Of a stretch of 64,000 bases of DNA, positions 1 through 9,007 are shown piece by piece. The stretch is taken from contig NZ_JAULBC010000005.1 in the NCBI RefSeq assembly GCF_041060425.1, positions 310,001 to 374,000 on the forward strand, given 5' to 3'. The stretch is from Danxiaibacter flavus (lineage in GTDB: Bacteria; Bacteroidota; Bacteroidia; Chitinophagales; Chitinophagaceae). The notes beneath the pieces are model-generated. The model had not been told where the DNA came from. It did no database searches and worked only from the letters and a program-made list of their open reading frames with translations. Made by a program: the position numbers and the translations under genes. Each line of letters begins with the position of its first letter. Position 1 is the stretch's first letter.

Positions 1-479
1 ATTTTCTGCTTGTTACTAAATGCCCTGAAAAACAGGACGAGCAAAGCAATAACACCACCAAGAACGTGCACAACGTGCAGACCTACAATTATTCCAAGAA
101 ATGAAGCAGAAGCATTACTTCCTACTCCAAATATTTTAACTCCATGAAGTTGAAGATCTGTAAAACCGGTCCACTGTAAAGCGCCGAACAAGATCCCAAG
201 CACCGCAGTAAGGGTGATAAGTGTTCTGTACTTTACCATATCCCTTGCTTTGAAAGCCTTTGCAGACAAAAACATAGTAAGGCTGCTGAAAAGGATCACC
301 AAAGTTGAATACCAAAAGATCTTTGGTAAGGGAAACAGTAACCAGTTGCTTTGTTCCTTTTTTACAATATAGGCACTGGTTAAAGCTGCAAACATCATTA
401 TAATGCTGCCCAACGCCAGCCACATGGTAAATTTATGTGGATGGATACGTTTTCTTTCAGGGCTCGTCACGGTACTCAT
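1..479 (-). CDS. coxC: Cytochrome c oxidase subunit III, 3' end cut by window edge
   Basis: Membrane subunit of a heme-copper oxygen reductase that supports the catalytic subunit I. About 159 residues are visible from an ATG at 477-479; the rest lies beyond position 1. The visible part has four hydrophobic helices (near residues 19-39, 53-74, 84-103 and 124-150), an early HKFTMWLALGS stretch and a GLHVVHVLGG helix, both typical of the CoxC/CyoC family. It follows ctaB by 178 bases on the same strand, and coxA and coxB are further upstream, so it belongs to the terminal oxidase block. The family is clear; total length and C-terminus cannot be judged. Confidence 0.9.
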   Translation of the reverse strand, partial: MSTVTSPERKRIHPHKFTMWLALGSIIMMFAALTSAYIVKKEQSNWLLFPLPKIFWYSTLVILFSSLTMFLSAKAFKARDMVKYRTLITLTAVLGILFGALQWTGFTDLQLHGVKIFGVGSNASASFLGIIVGLHVVHVLGGVIALLVLFFRAFSNKQK

Positions 480-505
480 TATCATCACATTTAAATTTTT
501 TCTGA

Positions 506-657
506 GTTGTACGTTATACTTGGTACGTTGTAAGTTATACGTTTTACGTGTTCTGAAGCGGAGATTAGAGCGAGCAGAGCTCTGTGTATCAACTTCTTTT
601 CCGCTTCCAAACATTCGCTAAGATCAACGTAAAACGTACAACTTATTACTTATAACG
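506..657. repeat. Inverted pair of ACGTTGTAAGTTATACG-type words
   Basis: The gap between ctaB and coxC holds a word close to GTAAGTTATACGTTTTACG near 528-550 and an inverted partner near 627-657 (AACGTAAAACGTACAACTTA). The two could pair imperfectly as a hairpin. The right arm ends at the ctaB stop codon. The same word occurs at 27778-27901 as an inverted pair and at 40729-40765 as a single copy, so this is a dispersed family. A 3'-end or terminator role is an inference. Confidence 0.6.
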
Positions 658-1614
658 TTACAAATGCGTTTTATCTGCCAGCAAACTCAGTAATGCAACC
701 GGCAGGTATATATAACTGCTGAACATTACGCGTCTTGCGGACTGCACATCCATTTTTATGTATAATCTGATAGATTGTACCACCATGAACAAGTTGCATG
801 CGAGCACAATCCAAAAGCTTACTTTTCCGGTAATTCCAAAATAATACGGCATCATACCTATAGGCACCATCAATACAGAATACATGATCGTTTGTACTGC
901 TGTAAATTTGGTCGGTCCCTTATCTGCAGGCAATAACTTAAAGCCTGCCTTACTATAATCCCCATGTGCTACCCACGCAATGGCCCAGAAATGTGGAAAC
1001 TGCCACAGGAACTGGATGCCAAATAGTGACCAACCTGCCAGGTTCAGGATCTGTGTATTCGTAACAGTTACTACTCCCAGCGGGTTGAATACGTCCGTTG
1101 CAGCCACCCATCCAATCAAACAAGGCAATGCGCCGGGCAGCGCACCAACCAACACGGCAATAGAACTAACTTTCTTTAGTGGTGTATAAATGTATGCATA
1201 CAGGAACAAACTAAAAGCCGATATCAGCGCTGACGCAAGGTTGAAATAGTAAAACATCATGAAGACGCCAACAATCCCCGCAACAAGTGCAAACCCATAA
1301 GCTTCATTTACGCTCATTCTACCGTTTGCAACGGGTCTTTTGGCCGTACGCTTCATCATCGCATCCGTGTCTTTCTCCACCGCCTGGTTAATAGCATTGG
1401 CACTGCCGGTAACAAGCATACCGGCAACGAATAGCAGTATAACATTCAGCCACGGAAAACCTACAATATTAGGAGCGAGCAAATAGCAGATAACGCAGGA
1501 AAACACTACAGTAAAACTTAACGTGAATTTCATCAGCAACATGTAGTCTTTCACTTTTGATGATAACTGAAATGCTGCCGGTGAAGATGAAGTATGTGTT
1601 GTGTTTTCTGTCAT
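658..1614 (-). CDS. ctaB: Protoheme IX farnesyltransferase (heme O synthase)
   Basis: Integral membrane UbiA-family prenyltransferase that adds a farnesyl group to heme B to make heme O, the precursor of heme A for the neighbouring oxidase. The 318-residue protein has the first Asp-rich motif at residues 73-94 (N-x3-Q-x3-EKDTD, then MKRTAKRP), the usual CtaB/CyoE signature. A second conserved region, HGDYSKAGFKLLP, lies near residue 217. About eight or nine hydrophobic segments fit the family. The start is an ATG. It lies between coxA and coxC, a common position for ctaB in Bacteroidota. A terminator-like hairpin separates it from coxA, so it may depend partly on readthrough or on its own promoter. 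Confidence 0.95.
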   Translation of the reverse strand: MTENTTHTSSSPAAFQLSSKVKDYMLLMKFTLSFTVVFSCVICYLLAPNIVGFPWLNVILLFVAGMLVTGSANAINQAVEKDTDAMMKRTAKRPVANGRMSVNEAYGFALVAGIVGVFMMFYYFNLASALISAFSLFLYAYIYTPLKKVSSIAVLVGALPGALPCLIGWVAATDVFNPLGVVTVTNTQILNLAGWSLFGIQFLWQFPHFWAIAWVAHGDYSKAGFKLLPADKGPTKFTAVQTIMYSVLMVPIGMMPYYFGITGKVSFWIVLACNLFMVVQSIRLYIKMDVQSARRVMFSSYIYLPVALLSLLADKTHL

Positions 1615-1630
1615 TCCGCAAAGGTCGGTC

Positions 1631-1662
1631 TAAAAACAATGCCCCGAAAGCTCGAGGCATTG
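1631..1662 (-). terminator. Intrinsic terminator after coxA
   Basis: Read on the minus strand, an 11-bp stem (CAATGCCTCGA with TCGGGGCATTG, one G-U pair) closes a GCTT loop and is followed directly by five T residues. It sits 26 bases past the coxA stop and 17 bases before the ctaB start. It could end or attenuate the act-cox transcript before ctaB and coxC. Confidence 0.75.
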
Positions 1663-1687
1663 CTGTTATTTTATAGTTTTTTTCAGC

Positions 1688-3511
1688 TTAATGATGGCTT
1701 TCGTGTTCTCCAACGGGCTGAGTCTGAGGGATAAACTCCTGTCCGTCTTTACCATAATCATATGCCCAACGATGAACCTCAGGAATTTCTCCAACCCAGT
1801 TACCGTGACCAGGATGAATCGGAGTAGTCCATTCCAAAGTGGTAGAACCCCATGGATTCAGCGTAGTAACTTTTCTTCCTTTGAAAATTGAATAGAAGAA
1901 GTTAAACAGGAACAGTAACTGTACAGCAAATACGATGATTACTACAGTAGAGATGAATTTGTTCAGCTCAGCAAATTGCTTGAAGCTTTCCCATACGCTG
2001 TAATCGTAGTAACGACGTGGCATACCGGCTAAACCTTCGTAGTGCATTGGCCAGAAGATCAGGTAAGCACCGATCATGGTTAGCCAGAAGTGAATATAGC
2101 CAAGCGTATTGTTCATGTAACGGCCGTACATTTTCGGATACCAGTGGTAGATACCTGCAAACATACCGAACATAGATGCAACACCCATTACAATGTGGAA
2201 GTGGGCAATTACAAAGTAAGTATCGTGCAGGTGAATATCTAACGCTGAGTTACCAAGCCAGATACCAGTCAAACCACCAGAGATAAACAAGCTTACAAAA
2301 CCAATGGCGAACAACATACCAGGCGTAAACCTGATATTACCGCGCCATAATGTGGTGAGCCAGTTAAACACTTTAATGGCCGACGGTACCGCAATCAACA
2401 ACGTTAACAGTACGAAGATGGATCCGAGGAACGGATTCAAACCTGTAACGAACATGTGGTGCGCCCAAACAAGGAACGCCAGGATTGCGATTGCGAACAG
2501 AGAACCGATCATCGCCATATAACCAAAGATCGGTTTGCGTGCATTTGTTGAAAGGATCTCGCTCACCATACCCATCGCTGGTAACAGGATGATATACACC
2601 TCAGGGTGACCGAGGAACCAGAATAAGTGTTGGTATAAGATTGCGCTACCGCCTTCGTTTGGTAAAGCTTTATTGGTAGAGGCAATGAATATATCAGAAA
2701 GATAGAAGCTGGTGCCGAAGTTTCTGTCGAAGATCAACAGGATGAAACCAGAGAATAATACCGGGAATGATAATAAACCAAGTACAGCAGTAAAGAACAG
2801 TGCCCATATTGTTAATGGAAGCCTTGTCATGCTCATACCTTTTGTACGCAGGTTCAATACAGTAGAGATGTAGTTAATCCCTGCAAGTAACTGTGAAACC
2901 ACGAACAACGCCATCGAAGTCAACCACAGATCCATACCAGTTTTAGAACCGGGAGAAGCATCACCCAGCGCACTTAACGGAGGATAAGCAGTCCAACCAC
3001 CACTGAAAGGACCGGTTTCAACAAAAATAGAAGACAACATAACTACGCTGGCAGCCAGGAAGAACCAGTAGCTAAGCATATTCATCATTGGAGATGCCAT
3101 ATCGCGTGCACCAACCTGCAAAGGAATAAGGAAGTTAGCGAATGTACCACTCAATCCCGCTGTTAATACAAAAAACACCAGTACAGTACCATGTGTAGTT
3201 ACCAAAGCGTAATATGCTTCAGCAGAAATTCTTCCGCCTTTAGCCCATTTACCCAGGATATCTTCTAACCATGGGAAAGTAGCATCAGGATATCCAAGCT
3301 GTAAACGGAACAACACAGACATTAAACCTCCGATAACCGCCCAAACCATCCCTGTAATAAGGAATTGTTTAGCAATCATCTTGTGATCCTGGCTGAAAAC
3401 ATATTTTGTAATAAATGTTTCGTGATGGTGATGTTCATGATGCTCTCCATGATGTACACCTGAATGTGGTAACACCACAGCATCTCCGTGCAAAACAGCG
3501 TCGTTACTCAT
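1688..3511 (-). CDS. coxA: Cytochrome c oxidase subunit I (A-type heme-copper oxidase)
   Basis: Catalytic subunit that reduces oxygen at the heme a3-CuB centre and pumps protons. In the 607-residue protein the expected ligands are visible: low-spin heme His107 (THGTV), CuB ligands His302 in GHPEVY with the cross-linking Tyr306, His351 and His352 (WAHHMF), and the His437/His439 pair in AHFHIVMG. About twelve membrane segments are present. The N-terminus has an unusual His-rich stretch at residues 16-30. I start at the ATG at 3509-3511; a longer reading would need a TTG two codons earlier. It lies directly after coxB, and the HPEVY motif indicates family A. Confidence 0.97.
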   Translation of the reverse strand: MSNDAVLHGDAVVLPHSGVHHGEHHEHHHHETFITKYVFSQDHKMIAKQFLITGMVWAVIGGLMSVLFRLQLGYPDATFPWLEDILGKWAKGGRISAEAYYALVTTHGTVLVFFVLTAGLSGTFANFLIPLQVGARDMASPMMNMLSYWFFLAASVVMLSSIFVETGPFSGGWTAYPPLSALGDASPGSKTGMDLWLTSMALFVVSQLLAGINYISTVLNLRTKGMSMTRLPLTIWALFFTAVLGLLSFPVLFSGFILLIFDRNFGTSFYLSDIFIASTNKALPNEGGSAILYQHLFWFLGHPEVYIILLPAMGMVSEILSTNARKPIFGYMAMIGSLFAIAILAFLVWAHHMFVTGLNPFLGSIFVLLTLLIAVPSAIKVFNWLTTLWRGNIRFTPGMLFAIGFVSLFISGGLTGIWLGNSALDIHLHDTYFVIAHFHIVMGVASMFGMFAGIYHWYPKMYGRYMNNTLGYIHFWLTMIGAYLIFWPMHYEGLAGMPRRYYDYSVWESFKQFAELNKFISTVVIIVFAVQLLFLFNFFYSIFKGRKVTTLNPWGSTTLEWTTPIHPGHGNWVGEIPEVHRWAYDYGKDGQEFIPQTQPVGEHESHH

Positions 3512-3572
3512 ATACAATAATTTATTAAAACCGCGGAATTATTTGTTGTTATGCTCTAATGTGTGTTTCTAA

Positions 3573-4652
3573 TTACATTTTTACCTTTTCTGTAGCAGCC
3601 GGTGCTTTGGCTGTTGACGCGCTATCCTTAGCAGCAGGTGTTGCAGGTTGTTGGTTAGCCGGATCTTTATCAGGGAAAGCTGCATAATAGTTCGGCTTTT
3701 GTTTAGCCATCCACAAATCAAACTCAGCCTGCGTTACTACCTCAATAATTCCCTTCATTGAATAGTGACCGTTTCCGCACATCTGGTCACAGCTAATTTC
3801 ATACTGGAAGTTCGGATTGCCAGTCTTCTCCTTCATTTCCTTTGTAGTATATTTTGGAGTGAACCACAATGTAGTTGGCGTTCCCGGGACAGCGTCCATT
3901 TTTAGACGGAAATGAGGTAAACCCACATCATGCACTACGTCTCTTGAACCTATGATCAATTTCACAGGTTTGTCTTTTACGATGTACATTGTCTGAGTAA
4001 CAACTACATCATCAAAGTTTTTAGAATCATCCCATATCTGACCTAACAGGTTGCTGTTAGCTTCATCAATGTTTCTAAAGTATTTTTTACCAAATTCTTT
4101 GTCTTTACCGGCATAACGGAAAATCCAGCCGAACTGTTTTCCGGTTACTTCTACCTGTAATGCATTTTTAGGAGCATCGCTGGTAAAGGCGAACCAGTTG
4201 CGAAGACCAATTACCACCAGCACGGTTAATGCAATAGCAGGAATTACGGTCCAAACAACTTCCATAGTATTGTTGTGTGGGAAATAGAACGCTTTGCGTT
4301 TATCATTTTCCTGGTATTTGTATGCAAACCAGAAAAGAATGATCTGTGTGATAATGAATACCACGCCGGTAACGATCAATGTTACCCACAGCATGCTATC
4401 CACTTTTTCGCCCTGAACGCTTGCTGAACCATGAGGAAGCAATGTTTTGCCGTACAGCATTTTATTGCATACGTACACTCCGATGAGCCCTAATACCAGA
4501 AAGCCTACCATTAGAAAGCCATTGACCTTGTTCTGCTGCTTTCTCGATTTTTCCTCGCCTTTAAGTACCGATACGTATTCACTCGCCTTAGCAATCTGGA
4601 AAATGATTAAAAAGACCAGAACAATTACCGCAATAGTAAAAAACATTGACAT
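3573..4652 (-). CDS. coxB: Cytochrome c oxidase subunit II with CuA site
   Basis: Periplasmic electron entry subunit that takes electrons from cytochrome c into subunit I. The 359-residue protein carries a complete CuA site: His241, Cys288, Cys292, His296 and Met299. Residue 290, usually Glu, is Gln here; it binds through its backbone carbonyl, so the change is tolerable. Four hydrophobic segments (about 5-21, 45-62, 88-110 and 133-152) are seen, two more than the classical hairpin anchor. The last 30 or so residues are a low-complexity Ala/Pro/Lys tail. The start is an ATG. It lies between actF and coxA, as is usual where alternative complex III and the oxidase are co-encoded. Confidence 0.96.
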   Translation of the reverse strand: MSMFFTIAVIVLVFLIIFQIAKASEYVSVLKGEEKSRKQQNKVNGFLMVGFLVLGLIGVYVCNKMLYGKTLLPHGSASVQGEKVDSMLWVTLIVTGVVFIITQIILFWFAYKYQENDKRKAFYFPHNNTMEVVWTVIPAIALTVLVVIGLRNWFAFTSDAPKNALQVEVTGKQFGWIFRYAGKDKEFGKKYFRNIDEANSNLLGQIWDDSKNFDDVVVTQTMYIVKDKPVKLIIGSRDVVHDVGLPHFRLKMDAVPGTPTTLWFTPKYTTKEMKEKTGNPNFQYEISCDQMCGNGHYSMKGIIEVVTQAEFDLWMAKQKPNYYAAFPDKDPANQQPATPAAKDSASTAKAPAATEKVKM

Positions 4653-4790
4653 GATTCTGTATGAGTTATCTTATCAAAATAATATATAAAGCAATTGGCT
4701 ACTTTGAAAAGGTTTTAACCCACATTCAAAGCAATTAGTTTTTCAGGGTGTTTAAGGTTAGCTATCAGTTCCGCTGAACGAGCAGTATTA

Positions 4791-6002
4791 TTACGTATGG
4801 TGAATAATACTTTCTTTCAGGAACGGGTGATATTTTGGCACCAGTGGTCTTGATGCAAGAGCCTTACCGGTGAACAATATGATCATTCCAATAAAGAATG
4901 CTGCAATTCCGAAATCAAACCAGCTCAATGCTGCGTCGTCTTTTCTGATGCTGCCCATGATCATTTGGTAGAAATCAATCCAGTGGCCAAAAATGATCAT
5001 AACGGCCATAAAGGTAATCAAAGTATAGTTTCTTTTAGCCGAACGCGTCATCAATATAAGTATCGGACAAACGAAGTTGATGATCAGGTTCAGGAAGAAA
5101 ATGCCTTTGTAAGGACCCTGAACACGGTGTTTGAAGTAAACAGTTTCTTCAGGAATGTTTGCGTACCAGATCAACATATATTGTGAAAACCACAGATATG
5201 TCCAGAAAATAGAGAACGCAAACATGAATTTACCAATGTCATGCAGGTGCTCCTGGTTAGTGTATTCCAGGTAACCTTTATTTTTCAGGTAGATTACAAA
5301 CAATGCAATAAGGCTCATGCCACTCACGAATGAGCTTGCAAATGTGTACCAGCTATACATGGTGCTGTACCAATGTGCATCGATGCTCATCATCCACAAC
5401 CAGGGAACAGTAGAACCTACGGTCAATGCGAACCAAACAATAAACAAAGAAGCAGTAACTGTATTTCTCCAAATAAAGCTCTTTCCGGGTTCTTCACCTC
5501 GTAAGGCTGCATCATCAGCTTCTGCACTCAGTTTACGCATGCGGGCTCCAAGTAATGCCCAAAGACCAATTGCCAAAACAGTCCATACAAGGAAAAATAC
5601 CGGATTCAGAAATCCTAATTTTCCTTTGAGGATCGGATCTTCTTTAGCCTCATCGCTCAACCAGTGGTAGATGTGATGATTGTGATCAACAAATACAATA
5701 TATATAAGAACCAGGAATGCGATTGGTCCAAATATCAAAACCATTTTAGAAATAGCTTCAGGAACACGACGGAAAGCAACCTGCCAGCCGCCCATAGCCA
5801 AAGTTGTTGCACAAATAAAGAACATGCTCGCATTACAGATCAGCATCCAGTACAAACTGTTATACATGATTGTACCGATGAACTCATTGTGTTCTTTAGT
5901 GAACAGACCCAATATAAAAGCTAACACGCCCGCGCCAATGAGCCCGTAAGCCCAGGTTTTCATTTTTGCAGGAATCTCAAATTGTTCTCTTATTGAAGCC
6001 AT
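4791..6002 (-). CDS. actF: Alternative complex III subunit ActF, NrfD-like membrane protein
   Basis: Integral membrane subunit of the quinol:electron acceptor oxidoreductase. The 403 residues contain roughly ten hydrophobic segments and no cofactor motif, matching the second NrfD-like subunit, which pairs with ActC in the membrane. Identification rests on this topology, on the fit to the family by eye, and on its exact place after actE and before coxB. The start is the ATG at 6000-6002. The gap to actE is 41 bases, consistent with one transcript. Confidence 0.9.
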   Translation of the reverse strand: MASIREQFEIPAKMKTWAYGLIGAGVLAFILGLFTKEHNEFIGTIMYNSLYWMLICNASMFFICATTLAMGGWQVAFRRVPEAISKMVLIFGPIAFLVLIYIVFVDHNHHIYHWLSDEAKEDPILKGKLGFLNPVFFLVWTVLAIGLWALLGARMRKLSAEADDAALRGEEPGKSFIWRNTVTASLFIVWFALTVGSTVPWLWMMSIDAHWYSTMYSWYTFASSFVSGMSLIALFVIYLKNKGYLEYTNQEHLHDIGKFMFAFSIFWTYLWFSQYMLIWYANIPEETVYFKHRVQGPYKGIFFLNLIINFVCPILILMTRSAKRNYTLITFMAVMIIFGHWIDFYQMIMGSIRKDDAALSWFDFGIAAFFIGMIILFTGKALASRPLVPKYHPFLKESIIHHT

Positions 6003-6043
6003 TGTAAATCTCTTTTATATTATTTAGTGTTATTATTCCCGTA

Positions 6044-6748
6044 TTACTTTGCTTTTTCTGTGCTGTCTTTAGCAGGCGCTGTAGCAGTTGCTGCCGGTGA
6101 AGCCGCAGGTGCTGCAGCTGTAGTAGTAGCACCACCGTGTTTCTCTGCCTGTTTTCCCTTAATATAATGTGCAATCTGCCAACGCTGTTTGCGCGTTAAC
6201 TGAGATGCATAGCTACCCATCAGGTTTTTACCATATGTCATTACGTAGAACATCTGGCCATCAGGCATATTCACTGCAACGGCATCGTCAACAAGGTTTC
6301 TTGGCTTAGCAGGGTAAGGTCCTTTACCGTCTTTGTATAAAGGTCCGTTTCCATCCAGTTTTGCACCGTGGCAAATACCACAGTTAACCAGGTATAAACG
6401 TTCGGTTTCTTTTAACTCAGTGGGAGTCAGAGCTGCCTCCGGATTAGCAATCTGCCTTGAAGCAACGTAATTAGTTGTATCACCTGCTGCGTCTTTAGCT
6501 AAAGGAAAAGGAAGTTCTTCACCTCTTGCTACTGTGCCAGCCACAGGCAGGTTATTGTAAAATATCCTGTTCTCGGCATCGTTAGGATCAGTTGTAAATA
6601 CGCTGGAATCACGTTGTGCGTATGTTTCATAAGCGCGGCTATAAGCCATATCCGGCATGTAGATAGCGCCGGGTTTGCGTTTAACATCGCTGCAACTAAC
6701 CAGTGCAATACCTGCTGCAACAAAACTTATGATAGCTAATTTTTTCAT
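6044..6748 (-). CDS. actE: Alternative complex III subunit ActE, monoheme cytochrome c lipoprotein
   Basis: Periplasmic electron-exit cytochrome of alternative complex III. The 234-residue protein starts with a lipoprotein signal ending ALVSC (Cys19), so it is probably membrane-anchored. One heme site, CGICH, lies at residues 123-127, with Met residues further on that could be the sixth ligand. The C-terminal 30 residues are an Ala/Thr/Pro tail. It lies between actD and actF. It should accept electrons from ActA or ActB and pass them to CoxB or a soluble carrier; the partner is inferred from the family. Confidence 0.92.
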   Translation of the reverse strand: MKKLAIISFVAAGIALVSCSDVKRKPGAIYMPDMAYSRAYETYAQRDSSVFTTDPNDAENRIFYNNLPVAGTVARGEELPFPLAKDAAGDTTNYVASRQIANPEAALTPTELKETERLYLVNCGICHGAKLDGNGPLYKDGKGPYPAKPRNLVDDAVAVNMPDGQMFYVMTYGKNLMGSYASQLTRKQRWQIAHYIKGKQAEKHGGATTTAAAPAASPAATATAPAKDSTEKAK

Positions 6749-6828
6749 CCGGAAACTATATTTTTCTATGGTAAGACGCGGTTCAAATATTTCTTTCGCT
6801 CCGCATCCTTTTTTAATTCAATTGTCTT

Positions 6829-7416
6829 TTATGCTACTTCCACTTGTTCTCTGATCAATTCCTGGTCCTTGTCGTAACGACCTAACCACCATCCAGGTTC
6901 AGCAACCTGAACATTCACCTCTTTTGCTCCGTTGTTACTTAAAAAACCTTTCAGCTCATCAATGTTCGTTTTACCGGTTGTTTCAATAACCATAACAAAC
7001 AAATCGTCTGTAGCTCTTTCATGAAAATGATGTTTTTTCACAAAGGGCGCCATTTGACACAAGTAGCAAAATGAAAGCACCATCCCTACTGCAGAAAACA
7101 ATACAGTAAGCTCAAATGTGATAGGGATCCACGCTGGTAATGCGAAGTGAGGCTTACCACCGAAGTTCAGCGGCCAGTCTTTCGTAAGAATCCAGCTAAT
7201 GCTGCCCAGCGCGGTACTTGTTCCGCAAAGCGCATAGATAAAACCCGCTGTATGCAGGCTTGTTTCCCTCAAGCCCATTGCATGATCCAGTCCATGTACA
7301 GGAAACGGTGTATATATATCGTGTATTTTATAACCTGCCAAACGTGTCTTTTTCACTGCAGGAAATAAAACTTCTTCGTCATCAAAACAGCCAACAACAA
7401 ATGTTTTCTTTGCCAT
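6829..7416 (-). CDS. actD: Alternative complex III subunit ActD
   Basis: Small membrane subunit of alternative complex III (DUF3341 family), without known cofactors. The 195-residue protein starts with the family's typical opening MAKKTFVVGCFDDEEV, followed by IHDIYTPFPVHGLD, and has two membrane helices near residues 58-77 and 95-116. I chose the ATG at 7414-7416 because it matches the conserved N-terminus. An in-frame ATG at 7447-7449 would add eleven residues and has a weak AAAGG upstream, so it cannot be excluded. Gene order actC-actD-actE is intact. Confidence 0.9.
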   Translation of the reverse strand: MAKKTFVVGCFDDEEVLFPAVKKTRLAGYKIHDIYTPFPVHGLDHAMGLRETSLHTAGFIYALCGTSTALGSISWILTKDWPLNFGGKPHFALPAWIPITFELTVLFSAVGMVLSFCYLCQMAPFVKKHHFHERATDDLFVMVIETTGKTNIDELKGFLSNNGAKEVNVQVAEPGWWLGRYDKDQELIREQVEVA

Positions 7417-7492
7417 ATTTATAAGTTTGAACTTTTGGCCAAAGGCCATCAGCCTTTACAAATCTTAATCTAATTTTTTATATGCACCACAA

Positions 7493-8932
7493 TTAGTGTG
7501 CATATTCATGTGCAAACTCTTCAGAACCTTTTTCTTCAATATTATCCATTCCATCCTTAAAGCTTTCGCCAGATGTCTTCAATACATATTTGATTTCCGC
7601 TACTGCAATCACAGGGAAGTATTTTGCGAACAGGAAGAAACATGTAAAGAACAATCCGAAAGTTCCAAGATAGAAGCCCATTTCCCATGGGGTAGGACTA
7701 TAATAAACTGACCATGAAGAAGGCAGGTAATCGCGATACAGAGATGTAACGATGATCACAAAACGCTCGAACCACATACCTATGTTTACGATCACACTCA
7801 TAAAGAATGTCACGAAAAGATTTCTTCTCATTTTGCGGAACCAGAAGATCTGCGGGCTTATAACGTTACAAGCCATCATACCCCAGTAGCTCCATCCATA
7901 AGGACTGAATAAATTAGCACGGCTGTACCAGAAAGTGTACCCTTCGTATTTGTTCTGGCTGTACCATCCCATAAACAATTCAGTAAGGTAAGCACAACCT
8001 ACAATTGAACCGGTCAATACGATTACCTTGTTCATTGCCTCGATGTGACCAAGTGTAATGTAATCTTCCATACCGAATACTTTACGCAGGATCAGCATTA
8101 ATGACTGCACCATTGCGAAGCCGGAGAACACCGCACCCGCAACGAAGTATGGAGGGAAGATGGTTGTGTGCCAACCTGGAATTACAGAGGTGGCAAAGTC
8201 AAAAGATACAATTGTGTGTACTGAAAGTACCAGAGGAGTTGATAAACCTGCAAGTACTAAAGAAAGAGATTCGTGGCGCTGCCAGTGTTTGGTTGAACCA
8301 GTCCAGCCAAATGCAGCTACACCATATAAATATTTACGAAGTTTAGTTTTAGCTCTGTCGCGGATTGTAGCAAAGTCAGGCAACAGACCAGAATACCAGA
8401 ACAAAAGAGATACTGTAAAGTAAGTTGAGATCGCAAACACGTCCCACAACAGCGGAGAGTTGAAGTTTGTCCACAAAGGTCCGCGTGTGTTAGGATAAGG
8501 TAATACGAAGAAAGCCATCCATACACGTCCCATGTGGAAGATCGGGAACTGACCGGCACACATTACCGCGAAGATGGTCATCGCTTCTGCCGCACGGTTA
8601 ACACCTGTTCTCCATCCCTGGCGGAACAACAGCAAGATAGCAGAGATAAGCGTACCTGCGTGACCGATACCTACCCACCACACGAAGTTGGTGATATCCC
8701 AACCCCATCCGATGGTTTTGTTCAGGTTCCACTGGCCAATACCGTAAGTTACCTCACGATAAACGCTGTAAACACCGAACATCAATAAAGCTACAGCTAT
8801 AAAGAAACCAACATACCAAAGCTTTGTAGGTTTGGCCTCAATAGGACGGACAATGTCTTCCGTAACCTGGTGATAAGTTTTATCACCATACACCAGCGGC
8901 TCTCTCAGTTGTGATTCGTACTTTAAATGCAT
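7493..8932 (-). CDS. actC: Alternative complex III subunit ActC, NrfD/PsrC-like quinol-site subunit
   Basis: Integral membrane protein of the NrfD/PsrC family that forms the likely menaquinol oxidation site of alternative complex III, next to the iron-sulfur subunit ActB. The 479 residues include about ten hydrophobic helices, with the family stretch RAAEAMTIFAVMCAG and FPIFHMGR near residues 115-137. The start is the ATG at 8930-8932. It lies 75 bases after actB and 76 before actD, all on the same strand. The quinol role is family knowledge, not visible from the sequence alone. Confidence 0.93.
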   Translation of the reverse strand: MHLKYESQLREPLVYGDKTYHQVTEDIVRPIEAKPTKLWYVGFFIAVALLMFGVYSVYREVTYGIGQWNLNKTIGWGWDITNFVWWVGIGHAGTLISAILLLFRQGWRTGVNRAAEAMTIFAVMCAGQFPIFHMGRVWMAFFVLPYPNTRGPLWTNFNSPLLWDVFAISTYFTVSLLFWYSGLLPDFATIRDRAKTKLRKYLYGVAAFGWTGSTKHWQRHESLSLVLAGLSTPLVLSVHTIVSFDFATSVIPGWHTTIFPPYFVAGAVFSGFAMVQSLMLILRKVFGMEDYITLGHIEAMNKVIVLTGSIVGCAYLTELFMGWYSQNKYEGYTFWYSRANLFSPYGWSYWGMMACNVISPQIFWFRKMRRNLFVTFFMSVIVNIGMWFERFVIIVTSLYRDYLPSSWSVYYSPTPWEMGFYLGTFGLFFTCFFLFAKYFPVIAVAEIKYVLKTSGESFKDGMDNIEEKGSEEFAHEYAH

Positions 8933-9007
8933 CTGCTATTGTTTTAACCAGGTTACCCTGATTTACTGATTCATCTGATTTTAATATTCTCTTACTGTTC
9001 TTACCAA

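Noticed and set aside
136..423. Open minus-strand frame of 95 codons at the window edge
   Set aside because: It lies in another frame inside the coxC coding sequence, which reads open to position 1 with clear subunit III features.
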